This document shows positions 1 through 7,166 of a DNA stretch of 8,172 nt, piece after piece (position 1 is the stretch's first letter; each line of letters starts with the position of its first letter). A program made the position numbers and the translations under genes. The stretch is from Acholeplasma sp. Lineage in GTDB: Bacteria; Bacillota_I; Bacilli_A; Acholeplasmatales; Acholeplasmataceae. The stretch spans positions 1-8,172 of the forward strand of contig DURF01000171.1 of the NCBI GenBank assembly GCA_012837395.1, written 5' to 3'. The notes beneath the pieces are model-generated. The model saw only the letters and a program-made list of their open reading frames with translations. It was not told the DNA's origin and ran no database searches.

Positions 1-116
1 AAAAATCGGAAGTTATAAGTAATAAAGGAATTCACAAAAATAATTTTAATGTTCAAAATTTAAGTGAACTTCACATATCTAAGTTAAGGTTTACAAATGT
101 TTTATTATACTTAAAT
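1..116 (+). other. open frame running in from upstream, possible gene remnant
   Basis: The frame that later encodes AbiEi has no stop from base 3 onwards, while the other two forward frames hit stops within the first 20 bases or so. It reads as about 50 codons before the first ATG, at 153, and contains no ATG, GTG or TTG, so any start lies outside the window. It may be the 3' end of a decayed or truncated upstream gene whose stop has been lost, or chance. I do not recognise the peptide. The promoter at 118-146 makes a long N-terminal extension of AbiEi unlikely. Confidence 0.25.
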
Positions 117-163
117 GTTGCTAATATACCACAAAAGATATATAATAGTGGTATGTTAGCAAC
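117..163 (+). promoter_or_regulatory. abiE promoter inside a 16-bp inverted repeat (probable AbiEi operator)
   Basis: A -35-like TTGCTA (118-123) and a perfect -10 TATAAT (141-146) are separated by 17 bases, putting the start of transcription near 153. Two arms, 117-132 and 148-163, are inverted copies matching at 15 of 16 positions; the one mismatch would be a G-U pair in RNA. The left arm covers the -35 and the right arm covers the transcription start, with the -10 in the 15-base gap. The arm centres lie 31 bp apart, about three helical turns. Other AbiEi antitoxins are known to repress their own operon by binding inverted repeats in the promoter; the same role here is inferred from the layout. 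Confidence 0.72.
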
Positions 164-179
164 AAAAGGGTGTATAAAT

Positions 180-758
180 ATGACTAATCAAGATAAAATA
201 TTGAAAATATTAGAAGATAATAATGGGCACATATCTCGCAAAACCATTGTTGAAAATGATATTCCAACAATATATTTAACACGCCTTGTAAATGAAGGTA
301 TAATTGAAAGAGTAAGTAAGGGAATATATGTTGATGTTAATTATTTGCAAGATGAACTATATACATTTAGTTTAAAATATCCAAAACTAGTTTTTTCAAG
401 AAGAACTGCTCTATACTTAAATAATCTGTCAAATCGTTCAATTGGTGTTATAGAAGCAAATGTTCCCAGAAATTATAACAATAAAAATATTAATGATATA
501 AAAATTTATAGAGTTAATGAAATTACATATGAAACGGGGAAAGAATACATAAAAACAGATTTTGGTAACTTAGTTCCAACCTATAATATCGAAAGATGTA
601 TATGTGATTTATATTTATTAGATGATTATGATCTAGAACAAAGAAAATATGCTATTGATTATTATATAACGCAAGGAATAAATCGTGAAAGATTATATGA
701 GTATTCAAAAATATTTGGTATTTATGAAAAAATGTTAGGAATATTTGAGGTGTTGTAA
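180..758 (+). CDS. abiEi: AbiEi family antitoxin / transcriptional autorepressor (type IV toxin-antitoxin)
   Basis: Antitoxin of an AbiE system, 192 residues. Residues 1-50 form the N-terminal winged-helix domain (a DKILKIL start, then a recognition-helix region ending in KGIY). Residues 73-100 (SRRTALYLNNL, then VPRNYN) and 136-146 (NIERCICDLYL) match the conserved C-terminal AbiEi domain, and the tail at 170-192 ends as the family does, so the gene is complete. I chose the ATG at 180 rather than the one at 153 because AAAAGGG (164-170) sits 9 bases before it, because the predicted transcript starts at about 153, and because family members begin near DKIL. The stop is 2 bases before the toxin start, so the pair is translationally coupled. 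In known systems AbiEi represses the operon and counters AbiEii without forming a stable complex. Family assignment is firm; function is inferred from it. Confidence 0.9.
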   Translation: MTNQDKILKILEDNNGHISRKTIVENDIPTIYLTRLVNEGIIERVSKGIYVDVNYLQDELYTFSLKYPKLVFSRRTALYLNNLSNRSIGVIEANVPRNYNNKNINDIKIYRVNEITYETGKEYIKTDFGNLVPTYNIERCICDLYLLDDYDLEQRKYAIDYYITQGINRERLYEYSKIFGIYEKMLGIFEVL

Positions 759-760
759 TA

Positions 761-2164
761 GTGAATTCACAAAAACTTAATGCACTTATTAGAAAGAAAG
801 CAAAAGAATACAATGTGTCAATACAAGACTTTTACGATATCTATTTTTTTGAAGAATTTTTAAATAGATTAAGTAAATCGAATTATCATGATAAATATAT
901 TTTGAAGGGTGGATTTTTGTTAGAAAACATTATTGGAATTGAAAATAGAACAACATTGGATATAGATTTATCATATAAATCAAAGAGGATTGATGAAGAT
1001 GAGCTTATAAAGGAATTTAATGAAATTTTAGATGCCGTTAATAATGAAACTATTAGTTTGAAACTAAATAGAATTCATAAAATCAAAGGAGAAGAAAAAA
1101 CAGAAGGTTATAGTATTAAAATATCTGGAGGTATATTTAATATCAAGAAAATATTTACCGTTGATGTAGCTTCAGGAGATTACATTACACCAGAACCTAT
1201 TAGTTATTTGTATAAATCAAATTTGATTGAGGATAACGTTATAAATTTGAAAGCATATAATATTGAAACAATTTTTGCCGAAAAAATTGAAACAATCATT
1301 TCCAAGGGACTAAGAAACACAAGAATGAAGGATTATTATGATATTTACTTAATTTTTAAAAGTGCAAAAATTAATTATAATATTTTAACTGATGTGATTA
1401 TTAATACATTTGAAAATAGAAATACAAAATATAGTAAAACAACTATTATGAATACATTGGATAATATTGTCAAATCAGAGATAATTAATAAATTGTATTT
1501 TGAGTTTATTGCAAGAAGCAAATACGCTGAGGACATAAAATTAAATATCGTTATAGAAATAATTGAATATGTACTAAAAAAAGTTTTATGGGTTAAAAAA
1601 TATAAATTACAAATAAAAAGTTTAATAGTTGTTAGACATGGGGAAGATTCGCCAGATAAACTTGGTGGTTGGTCAGATAATGAACTAACACCATTAGGTA
1701 TAGAACAAGTGAAAAAGATGTCAAGAAATTTAAGAGAATTAATAAATGATGAATTTAAGTTTGTTTCAAGCGATTTATTAAGAACTAAAGAAACATCAAA
1801 AATCATTAGTAACGAATTAATGGTTCCGATTATTTATGATGAACGATTTAGGGAGACTAATAACGGAGATTTTAAAAATATGAGTAAAAATGATTTTTTG
1901 ATGAACCATCAAGAATATATTTTTTCGAGACTTGAAATGAACAAATCATATCCTAATGGCGAATCACCTGAAGAATTTTATAAAAGAATAAAAAATGGTT
2001 TTATAGAACTTAACGAAAAATTTGCAAACCAAAATGTAGTATTAATAACGCATGGAGGAGTATATGGAGTAATAAAATCGTTAATTGAAGGAGTTAGGTG
2101 GTCTAATAAACAAAAATATAAGATTGATTATGCAGAGTTTAAAGTGTTTATCAAAGAAGAATAA
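761..2164 (+). CDS. AbiEii nucleotidyltransferase toxin fused to a histidine phosphatase domain
   Basis: A 467-residue two-domain protein. Residues 1-275 are a full AbiEii/DUF1814 toxin: an N-terminal helix with YDIYFFEEFLNRL, KGGFLL (49-54), the metal-binding DID (67-69), VD (134-135), AEK (173-175) and RMKDYYDIY (188-196), closing with the usual YAEDI helix. Characterised relatives are nucleotidyltransferases; the MenT branch blocks tRNA acceptor ends. Residues 286-467 are a histidine phosphatase (phosphoglycerate-mutase-like) domain: RHGE (292-295, phosphorylated His293), LTPLG (309-313), SSDLLRTKET with Arg341, general acid Glu365 and THGG with His431. Both halves look intact, and AbiEii normally ends near residue 280-300, so this is a fusion. 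GTG at 761 has GAGGTG 8 bases upstream. No in-frame ATG, GTG or TTG lies at the junction (nearest ATG 1448), so the phosphatase has no start of its own. The phosphatase substrate is unknown. Confidence 0.88.
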   Translation: MNSQKLNALIRKKAKEYNVSIQDFYDIYFFEEFLNRLSKSNYHDKYILKGGFLLENIIGIENRTTLDIDLSYKSKRIDEDELIKEFNEILDAVNNETISLKLNRIHKIKGEEKTEGYSIKISGGIFNIKKIFTVDVASGDYITPEPISYLYKSNLIEDNVINLKAYNIETIFAEKIETIISKGLRNTRMKDYYDIYLIFKSAKINYNILTDVIINTFENRNTKYSKTTIMNTLDNIVKSEIINKLYFEFIARSKYAEDIKLNIVIEIIEYVLKKVLWVKKYKLQIKSLIVVRHGEDSPDKLGGWSDNELTPLGIEQVKKMSRNLRELINDEFKFVSSDLLRTKETSKIISNELMVPIIYDERFRETNNGDFKNMSKNDFLMNHQEYIFSRLEMNKSYPNGESPEEFYKRIKNGFIELNEKFANQNVVLITHGGVYGVIKSLIEGVRWSNKQKYKIDYAEFKVFIKEE

Positions 2165-2227
2165 CACTATAATTATATAGATAATTATTAATTAATGACT
2201 TTGTTAACCTAAATTGTACTAATTTGC

Positions 2228-2256
2228 TTGTATTAAAATCATAAATGAGATATCAT
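2228..2256 (+). promoter_or_regulatory. possible satP promoter
   Basis: TTGTAT (2228-2233), 17 bases, then TATCAT (2251-2256; five of six match TATAAT). The -35 matches only three positions, so this is the best candidate in the 126-base gap rather than a clear promoter. The strong AAAAGGGGG ribosome site follows at 2274-2282. I see no good U-tailed terminator after the toxin gene, so some read-through from abiE is possible. Confidence 0.35.
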
Positions 2257-2290
2257 AACTATGGTTAAAAAATAAAAGGGGGAATTTAAA

Positions 2291-2842
2291 ATGGAACAAA
2301 ACCAAAAACAAGCCAATCCAGGACCATTAGGACTATTAGGATTTGGTTTAACAACAATCTTATTAAACTTAGCAAATGCTGGTATTGTTGATTTAACAGT
2401 AGTAATATTAGCGATGGGAATTGCACTTGGGGGTCTTGCACAAATTATTGCAGGAGTATTATCATTTAAACAAGGAAAAACCTTTGGGGGAACTGCATTT
2501 ACAGCTTACGGATTTTTCTGGTTAAGCTTTGTAATAATTAAAGTAGGTCTACCTAATACTAATCCTGCTGATTTAACTTCATTAGGATTTTATTTATTAC
2601 TATGGGGTGTATTTACAACATTTATGTTTATTGGAACATTAAAACATAATACAATATCAAAATTAGTATTTGGTTCATTAGCATTATTATTCTATTTACT
2701 AGCAATTGGTGATTTCACAGGAATTACATTAATAACTAGAATTGCTGGAGTAGTTGGAATATTAACAGGACTATTTGCTACATATGATGCAGTAGGTCAA
2801 ATTGTTAATGAAGAGTATGGTAGAACAGTATTGCCATTATAA
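2291..2842 (+). CDS. satP: acetate/succinate transporter, GPR1/FUN34/YaaH (AceTr) family
   Basis: A 183-residue inner-membrane protein closely resembling E. coli SatP (YaaH, 188 residues), which moves acetate and succinate with protons. The family signature NPGPLGLLGFG lies at residues 9-19. Six hydrophobic segments are visible at roughly 12-32, 35-58, 68-87, 95-117, 122-140 and 145-167. TAFTAYGFFWL (68-78), LLLWGVFTTFMFIGTLK (102-118) and the C-terminal EEYGRTVLP (174-182) are near-identical to the E. coli protein. Phe18, Tyr73 and probably Leu130 correspond to the aromatic/hydrophobic pore constriction described for SatP. ATG 2291 follows AAAAGGGGG by 8 bases. The gene is monocistronic, ending at a terminator. 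With adhE downstream, acetate handling during fermentation (export or re-uptake) is a reasonable inference; direction cannot be told from sequence. Confidence 0.93.
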   Translation: MEQNQKQANPGPLGLLGFGLTTILLNLANAGIVDLTVVILAMGIALGGLAQIIAGVLSFKQGKTFGGTAFTAYGFFWLSFVIIKVGLPNTNPADLTSLGFYLLLWGVFTTFMFIGTLKHNTISKLVFGSLALLFYLLAIGDFTGITLITRIAGVVGILTGLFATYDAVGQIVNEEYGRTVLPL

Positions 2843-2855
2843 TGATCAAAAGTAG

Positions 2856-2888
2856 AACTCACTTATTTATAGGTGAGTTTTTTTATTT
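2856..2888 (+). terminator. satP rho-independent terminator
   Basis: A 10-bp stem (2856-2865 with 2870-2879, one G-T pair) closes a 4-base loop and runs straight into a T-rich tail. It begins 14 bases after the satP stop codon. Confidence 0.88.
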
Positions 2889-2918
2889 TATTATATAGGA
2901 AAGTTCGTCTTTTTAGAT

Positions 2919-3018
2919 AATTATACAAATGGCCTTAAACAGTTAACCATCATTTTTGATAAAAAACTTGATTAACGGTTCTATAATTCACATATTATTA
3001 AAGGCAGTTTGTATAATT
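2919..3018. repeat. imperfect long inverted repeat, 100 bp end to end
   Basis: Arms 2919-2938 and 2998-3018 are inverted copies: 11 perfect outer pairs (AATTATACAAA against TTTGTATAATT), a 2-base mismatch, then GGC and TTAA matching with one extra A on the right. They enclose about 59 bp that contain a further small hairpin (ATCA, TTTT, TGAT at 2949-2960). No target duplication or transposase is seen and no U-tail follows, so it does not look like a terminator. It could be a decayed MITE-like element, a cruciform-forming sequence or a pair of binding sites. Confidence 0.5.
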
Positions 3019-3248
3019 TTGTGGTTTATATAGGCTATGTATTATTATGTGGTTATAAATTATTAATAAAGAGAGCACCTTAATGTTATTATAATATTGA
3101 TTTGTTTCCTGAAATAGGAAGATTATATTTAAAAAGTGAATTGCCATATAATAAAGGAAAAGTTGGTCAAGCAACAACATTTTTACTACCATATAAAGAA
3201 CTAATTGATTTTGGTATAAATTATATAAAAGAATATATTAAGATATAA
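2976..3248 (+). pseudogene. probable decayed gene tail, family not recognised
   Basis: One frame is open from 2976 to the TAA at 3246-3248 except for a single TAA at 3081-3083. The last 49 codons (from 3102) read like real protein, with LFPEIGRLYLKSELPYNKG and then KELIDFGINYIKEYIKI, and are followed 31 bases later by a good terminator. No ATG with a ribosome site opens this frame, and its 5' side abuts the inverted repeat ending at 3018. The simplest reading is the 3' end of a gene that lost its front. A chance open frame is the alternative, though the terminator argues that something is, or was, transcribed here. I could not assign a family. Confidence 0.4.
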
Positions 3249-3279
3249 CACTAAAACTAGTTTAATAAAAATATAATAA

Positions 3280-3326
3280 AGTATCTACTAACAAACATTG
3301 TTTTGATGTAGATGCTTTTTTGTTTT
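3280..3326 (+). terminator. rho-independent terminator after the gene remnant
   Basis: A 9-bp stem (3280-3288 with 3308-3316, one G-T pair) carries a 19-base loop that can itself fold (AAAC/GTTT), followed by TTTTTT and then TTTT after one G. It lies after the stop at 3248 and before the adhE control region, so it insulates adhE from upstream transcription. Confidence 0.78.
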
Positions 3327-3337
3327 AAAATATTTTA

Positions 3338-3387
3338 AATGAAACTTGTTTTCATTAAATTATAGTTTTAAAATGAAAAACTTTCAT
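3338..3387. promoter_or_regulatory. two small inverted repeats with a shared ATGAAA/TTTCAT core
   Basis: AATGAAA (3338-3344) pairs with TTTCATT (3350-3356) across 5 bases, and ATGAAA (3373-3378) with TTTCAT (3382-3387) across 3 bases. The centres are 33 bp apart, close to three helical turns. They could be paired operators for an adhE regulator. The sequence does not fit the Rex redox-repressor consensus (TTGTTAA/TTAACAA type), so no regulator is named. Confidence 0.4.
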
Positions 3388-3388
3388 C

Positions 3389-3402
3389 TGTAAACGTATT
3401 CA
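3389..3402 (+). promoter_or_regulatory. cre-like catabolite-control site upstream of adhE
   Basis: TGTAAACGTATTCA fits the Gram-positive core TGNAANCGNWNNCA at every defined position, and misses the stricter TGWAANCGNTNWCA at one. It is centred about 52 bases before the predicted adhE transcription start. A cre this far upstream can activate in known cases (for example Bacillus ackA); sites overlapping or downstream of the promoter usually repress. The sign of control here is not decided. Confidence 0.6.
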
Positions 3403-3422
3403 TTGAAATAAGCCTTTTTTAT

Positions 3423-3475
3423 TTCCAAAAAATGTTATATTATTAACTCAGAAACAAAGACTATTCCAAAAAATG
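3423..3475 (+). repeat. 12-bp direct repeat spanning the adhE promoter
   Basis: TTCCAAAAAATG occurs at 3423-3434 and again at 3464-3475, 41 bp apart (about four helical turns). The first copy ends in the TG of the extended -10; the second lies in the leader just before the ribosome site. It could be a paired binding site, but the A-run weakens its significance. Confidence 0.4.
3433..3441 (+). promoter_or_regulatory. adhE promoter, extended -10 type
   Basis: TG, one base, then TATATT forms an extended -10. The proper -35 position has only a CCTTTT-like run, typical of extended -10 promoters that need an activator or upstream contacts. Transcription would begin near 3448, leaving a leader of about 50 bases. 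Confidence 0.5.
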
Positions 3476-3500
3476 AATATAAATAAAGGAGACAAATGTT

Positions 3501-6077
3501 ATGAATGAAAAAACATTACATGAAGTAGATTTTATGGTACTGGAAGGTAAAAAGGCTCTTGAAAGTTTTTTAAACTTAGACCAAAAAGCAATTGACAACA
3601 TTGTAGCTAAGGTTTCAGTTGCAGCAATTGATGCGCATGGGGTTTTAGCGAAAGCGGCAGTCGATGAAACTAAAAGAGGAGTTTTTGAAGATAAGGCTAA
3701 CAAAAACTTATTTGCAGTTGAATATGTTATTAATCATATGAGACATTTAAAAACTGTTGGGATTATAAGTAATGATGAAGTTACAGGTATTAAAGAAGTT
3801 GCTGATCCTGTTGGTGTAATTTGTGCGATAACACCAGTAACTAATCCAACTTCTACTACAATTTTTAAAGCTTTAATAGCGCTTAAAACAAGGAACCCTA
3901 TTATCTTTGCTTTTCATCCAAACGCACAAAACTCAAGTGTTTTAGCGGCAAAACTATTACATGATGCTGCAGTTAAGGCTGGCGCACCAAAAAATTGTAT
4001 TCAGTGGATTAAAACCCCAAGCCTAGATAGTACAAATAGATTAATGAATCACGAAGATATCGCAACCATTCTAGCTACTGGTGGTAATAGTATGGTTAAA
4101 GCAGCATATAGTTGTGGTAAACCTGCGCTTGGTGTTGGTGCTGGTAATGTTCCAGCATACATTGAAAAAAGTGCTAATATTAAACAAGCTGTTAATGATG
4201 TTGTTTTATCAAAATCATTTGATAATGGGATGGTTTGTGCATCAGAACAAGCTGTAATTATTGATAAAGAAATTTATAATGACGTATTAAAAGAATTTAG
4301 TGAACTTCATACATATTTATGTAATAATGATGAAAAGAAATTATTAGAGCAATTACTATTTCCAGATGGAAAAAATCTAAATGCTAATATTGTTGGCAAA
4401 AGTGCTCAAACAATAGCAAAACTAGCAGGCTTTGATGTTTTAGAAAGAACTAACATTTTATTAGTTGAATGTACGGAGGTTGGCGAAAAAGAACCTTTAA
4501 CAAGAGAAAAACTTAGTCCAGTTTTAGCAGTAATTAAAGCAAAATCAGAAGCAGAAGGAATAAAGTTTGCAAAAGAAATGGTTGAATTTAATGGGCTTGG
4601 TCATTCAGCTGTAATTCATACTAATTCTGAACCATTGAAAGATTTATTTGGGCTTACAATGAAAGCCTGCAGGATTATTGTAAATTCACCAGCAACATTT
4701 GGTGGTATAGGTAATATTTATAATAGATTTATTCCCTCATTGACACTAGGCTGTGGCTCATATGGGAAAAATTCTATTTCTGATAATGTCTCAGCTGTTC
4801 ATTTGTTAAATATTAAAAGAATTGGAGATCGAAAAAATAATATGCAATGGTTTAAAATTCCTTCTAAAATATATTTTGAGAAAGACTCAATTGAATATGT
4901 TAGACAAATGCATGATGTTAATAAAGTTGTAATTATTACTGATCGTGCTATGGTAGATTTAGGTTATGTAAAAAAGGTAACTGATCAATTAGCACTTAGA
5001 AGAAATCATGTTTCTTATCAATTGTTTTGTGATGTTGAGCAAGATCCTTCAATTGAAACAGTAATGAAGGGTTATGAATTAATGAAATCTTTTGAACCAG
5101 ATACATTAATTGCGATTGGTGGAGGTTCACCAATGGATGCTGCTAAAGCAATGTGGCTGTTTTATGAACATCCTGATGTTGATTTTAACGATTTAAAACA
5201 AAAGTTTATGGATATTAGAAAACGTGCTTTTAGATATCCAGAATTAGGTAAAAAAACTAAACTAGTTTGTATCCCAACTACCTCTGGTACTGGAAGCGAA
5301 GTAACACCTTTTGCAGTTATTACTGATACTAAAGCACAAAAGAAATATCCGCTAGCTGATTATTCACTTACTCCAACGGTTGCAATTATTGATTCATCTC
5401 TAACAATAACTCAGCCAAAAAGTGTTACTGCAGATACTGGAATGGATGTATTAACTCATGCAGTTGAAGCTTATGTATCTATACTTGCAAATGATTATAC
5501 AGACGCTTTAGCTGTTCAAGCCGTTAAAATGGTATTTAAATACTTGAAACAAGCTTATGACGACGGTAATAATATAGAGGCAAGAGAGAAAATGCATAAC
5601 GCATCAACAATGGCAGGGATGGCCTTTGGTAACGCATTTTTAGGTATTTCACATTCGATGGCTCATAAAGTTGGGGGATTGTATCATATACCGCACGGTC
5701 GCATAAATGCAATCTTACTACCACATGTAGTTAGATATAATGGTATTAAACCTGATAAATTATCAATGTGGCCAAAATATGATTATTATAAAGCTAATCA
5801 AAAGTATTATGAATTAGCAATAGCTATTGGTTTAAAACCTAAAAATATTGATGAAGGTGTTGAATTATTTGCTAAAGCATGCTTTGATTTAGGAGTATCA
5901 CTTAATATCAAAATGAGTTTTAAAGATCAAAACACACCAGAAAATGACTTTTTAGAAAATGTGGAAAATTTAGCATATTTGGCATATGAAGATCAATGTT
6001 CAACTGCCAATCCTAGACAACCAATGGTTGAAGATATGATTGAAATACTAAAAAATGCTTATTATGGTAATTTTTGA
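3501..6077 (+). CDS. adhE: bifunctional acetaldehyde-CoA/alcohol dehydrogenase
   Basis: Cytoplasmic enzyme of 858 residues that reduces acetyl-CoA to acetaldehyde and then ethanol, using two NADH. Residues 1 to about 430 are the CoA-acylating aldehyde dehydrogenase, with an [11 protein letters not shown] nucleotide-binding stretch (115-125), [12 protein letters not shown] (211-222) and the catalytic Cys246 in [10 protein letters not shown]. Residues from about 450 are the iron-dependent alcohol dehydrogenase, with [10 protein letters not shown] (540-549) and the metal ligands Asp649, His653, His718 and His732 (in [16 protein letters not shown] and HIPHG). All key residues are present, and the length is near that of clostridial and enteric AdhE (about 870-890), so both activities should be intact. 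AAAGGAGA (3485-3492) lies 8 bases before the ATG. The stop is TGA at 6075-6077, with a second in-frame TGA two codons on, consistent with TGA being a true stop. AdhE proteins commonly assemble into spirosome filaments (family knowledge). Confidence 0.97.
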   Translation: MNEKTLHEVDFMVLEGKKALESFLNLDQKAIDNIVAKVSVAAIDAHGVLAKAAVDETKRGVFEDKANKNLFAVEYVINHMRHLKTVGIISNDEVTGIKEVADPVGVICAITPVTNPTSTTIFKALIALKTRNPIIFAFHPNAQNSSVLAAKLLHDAAVKAGAPKNCIQWIKTPSLDSTNRLMNHEDIATILATGGNSMVKAAYSCGKPALGVGAGNVPAYIEKSANIKQAVNDVVLSKSFDNGMVCASEQAVIIDKEIYNDVLKEFSELHTYLCNNDEKKLLEQLLFPDGKNLNANIVGKSAQTIAKLAGFDVLERTNILLVECTEVGEKEPLTREKLSPVLAVIKAKSEAEGIKFAKEMVEFNGLGHSAVIHTNSEPLKDLFGLTMKACRIIVNSPATFGGIGNIYNRFIPSLTLGCGSYGKNSISDNVSAVHLLNIKRIGDRKNNMQWFKIPSKIYFEKDSIEYVRQMHDVNKVVIITDRAMVDLGYVKKVTDQLALRRNHVSYQLFCDVEQDPSIETVMKGYELMKSFEPDTLIAIGGGSPMDAAKAMWLFYEHPDVDFNDLKQKFMDIRKRAFRYPELGKKTKLVCIPTTSGTGSEVTPFAVITDTKAQKKYPLADYSLTPTVAIIDSSLTITQPKSVTADTGMDVLTHAVEAYVSILANDYTDALAVQAVKMVFKYLKQAYDDGNNIEAREKMHNASTMAGMAFGNAFLGISHSMAHKVGGLYHIPHGRINAILLPHVVRYNGIKPDKLSMWPKYDYYKANQKYYELAIAIGLKPKNIDEGVELFAKACFDLGVSLNIKMSFKDQNTPENDFLENVENLAYLAYEDQCSTANPRQPMVEDMIEILKNAYYGNF

Positions 6078-6150
6078 AATTGAAAAATAACCCCTTTTTT
6101 AAACGTTAAATTGTAAAGAATTAACTATAAACTAATGATAAAAAAATTTA

Positions 6151-6159
6151 TGATATAAT
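6151..6159 (+). promoter_or_regulatory. guaC promoter, extended -10
   Basis: TG, one base, then a perfect TATAAT; no convincing -35 is at the usual distance. Transcription would start near 6166, giving a leader of about 25 bases with an AGGGGG ribosome site at 6181-6186. No U-tailed hairpin separates it from the end of adhE, so some read-through is possible. Confidence 0.6.
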
Positions 6160-6191
6160 AAGTAATGTAATAAATAATACAGGGGGCTAAC

Positions 6192-7166
6192 ATGCAAGTA
6201 TTTGATTATGAAGATATTCAATTAATACCGAGAAAGTGTATAGTAAGTAGTAGAAAAGAATGTGATACATCTGTTAAATTTGGTAAATTCACATTTAAAA
6301 TGCCAGTTGTTCCAGCTAATATGGAAACAGTTATTGATGAAGACCTAGCAATTCATTTAGCTAAAAATGGTTATTTTTATGTGATGCATCGCTTTGATGA
6401 AGAAGCAAGAGTTCCTTTCATTAAAAAAATGCAAGAACTAAAACTTTTTTCATCAATTAGTGTTGGTGTAAAAGATTATGAGTATGATTTTATTCTTGAA
6501 CTAAAAGAAAAAAAGCTAGAGCCAGACTTTATTACAATCGATATTGCGCATGGTCATTCAGAAGCAGTAATTAAAATGATCAAACATATTAAAAAACATT
6601 TAAAAGATACATTTGTAATTGCTGGTAATGTTGGTACACCTGATGCTGTAATTGATTTGGAAAATGCTGGTGCTGATGCTACTAAAGTTGGAATTGGACC
6701 AGGTAAAGTTTGTACAACAAAACTTAAAACAGGTTTTGGAACAGGTGGTTGGCAACTGGCAGCCCTTGAAAGATGTAGTATGGTTGCAAGAAAACCATTA
6801 ATCGCAGATGGTGGAATTAGACATCATGGTGATATTGCTAAATCAATTAGATTTGGAGCAACTATGGTAATGATTGGTTCTCTTTTTGCAGGGCACGATG
6901 AGTCTCCTGGGGATTTAGTAATTAAAGAAGATGGAAAATATAAAGACTACTACGGTAGTGCATCCCAAAGCCAAAAGAAAACAGCAGAAAACATTGAAGG
7001 TAAACATATTTTAATTCCCTATAAAGGTAGTATAAATAACACCTTAAAAGCAATGGAACAAGACCTTCAATCATCAATTTCTTATTCAGGTGGAAAAGAT
7101 ATTTCATCAATTAGAGATGTTGATTATGTAATTATTAAAAATTCAATCTTTAACGGTGATTTTTAA
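6192..7166 (+). CDS. guaC: GMP reductase, Gram-positive (GuaC2) type
   Basis: Converts GMP to IMP and ammonia with NADPH, returning guanine nucleotides to the purine branch point. The 324-residue TIM barrel lacks the CBS pair of IMP dehydrogenase (about 490 residues), and its motifs match Bacillus GuaC rather than IMPDH. These are an N-terminal [12 protein letters not shown], the flexible catalytic loop GPGKVCTTK with Cys174, then [14 protein letters not shown] (179-192), phosphate-binding DGGIR (206-210), [12 protein letters not shown] (229-240), YYGSASQSQ (253-261), [14 protein letters not shown] (288-301) and the C-terminal [12 protein letters not shown]. The ATG follows AGGGGG by only 5 bases, a slightly short spacing. 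The gene has its own promoter and terminator. No purine riboswitch fits in the 114-base upstream gap. The assignment is firm. Confidence 0.97.
   Translation: MQVFDYEDIQLIPRKCIVSSRKECDTSVKFGKFTFKMPVVPANMETVIDEDLAIHLAKNGYFYVMHRFDEEARVPFIKKMQELKLFSSISVGVKDYEYDFILELKEKKLEPDFITIDIAHGHSEAVIKMIKHIKKHLKDTFVIAGNVGTPDAVIDLENAGADATKVGIGPGKVCTTKLKTGFGTGGWQLAALERCSMVARKPLIADGGIRHHGDIAKSIRFGATMVMIGSLFAGHDESPGDLVIKEDGKYKDYYGSASQSQKKTAENIEGKHILIPYKGSINNTLKAMEQDLQSSISYSGGKDISSIRDVDYVIIKNSIFNGDF

Noticed and set aside
153..179. ATG at 153 as the start of AbiEi
   Set aside because: It coincides with the predicted transcription start and the right operator arm and has no ribosome site; the ATG at 180 has AAAAGGG 9 bases upstream and fits the family start.
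1588..1596. Separate start for the phosphatase domain at the junction
   Set aside because: The ATG at 1588 is out of frame and meets TAA two codons on; no in-frame ATG, GTG or TTG lies near the junction.
1375..1806. 143-codon open frame on the minus strand
   Set aside because: It lies opposite the well-supported toxin-phosphatase gene, matches no family I know, and is a by-product of A+T-rich coding sequence.
2169..2188. A/T-only 8-bp hairpin after the toxin-phosphatase gene
   Set aside because: No G-C pairs and no U-tail, so it is too weak to call a terminator.
2998..3192. 64-codon minus-strand frame in the gap before adhE
   Set aside because: No ribosome site, low-complexity hydrophobic translation, and the opposite strand gives the more protein-like reading with a terminator.
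3461..3703. 80-codon minus-strand frame over the adhE start
   Set aside because: Antisense shadow of conserved adhE codons.
6098..6111. Possible cre site before guaC (TTTAAACGTTAAAT)
   Set aside because: It misses three defined positions of the cre consensus, including both outer G and C.
6078..6191. Purine riboswitch or purine-type operator before guaC
   Set aside because: The gap is short, the leader is only about 25 bases, and no aptamer-like three-way junction or CCGAAC core is present.
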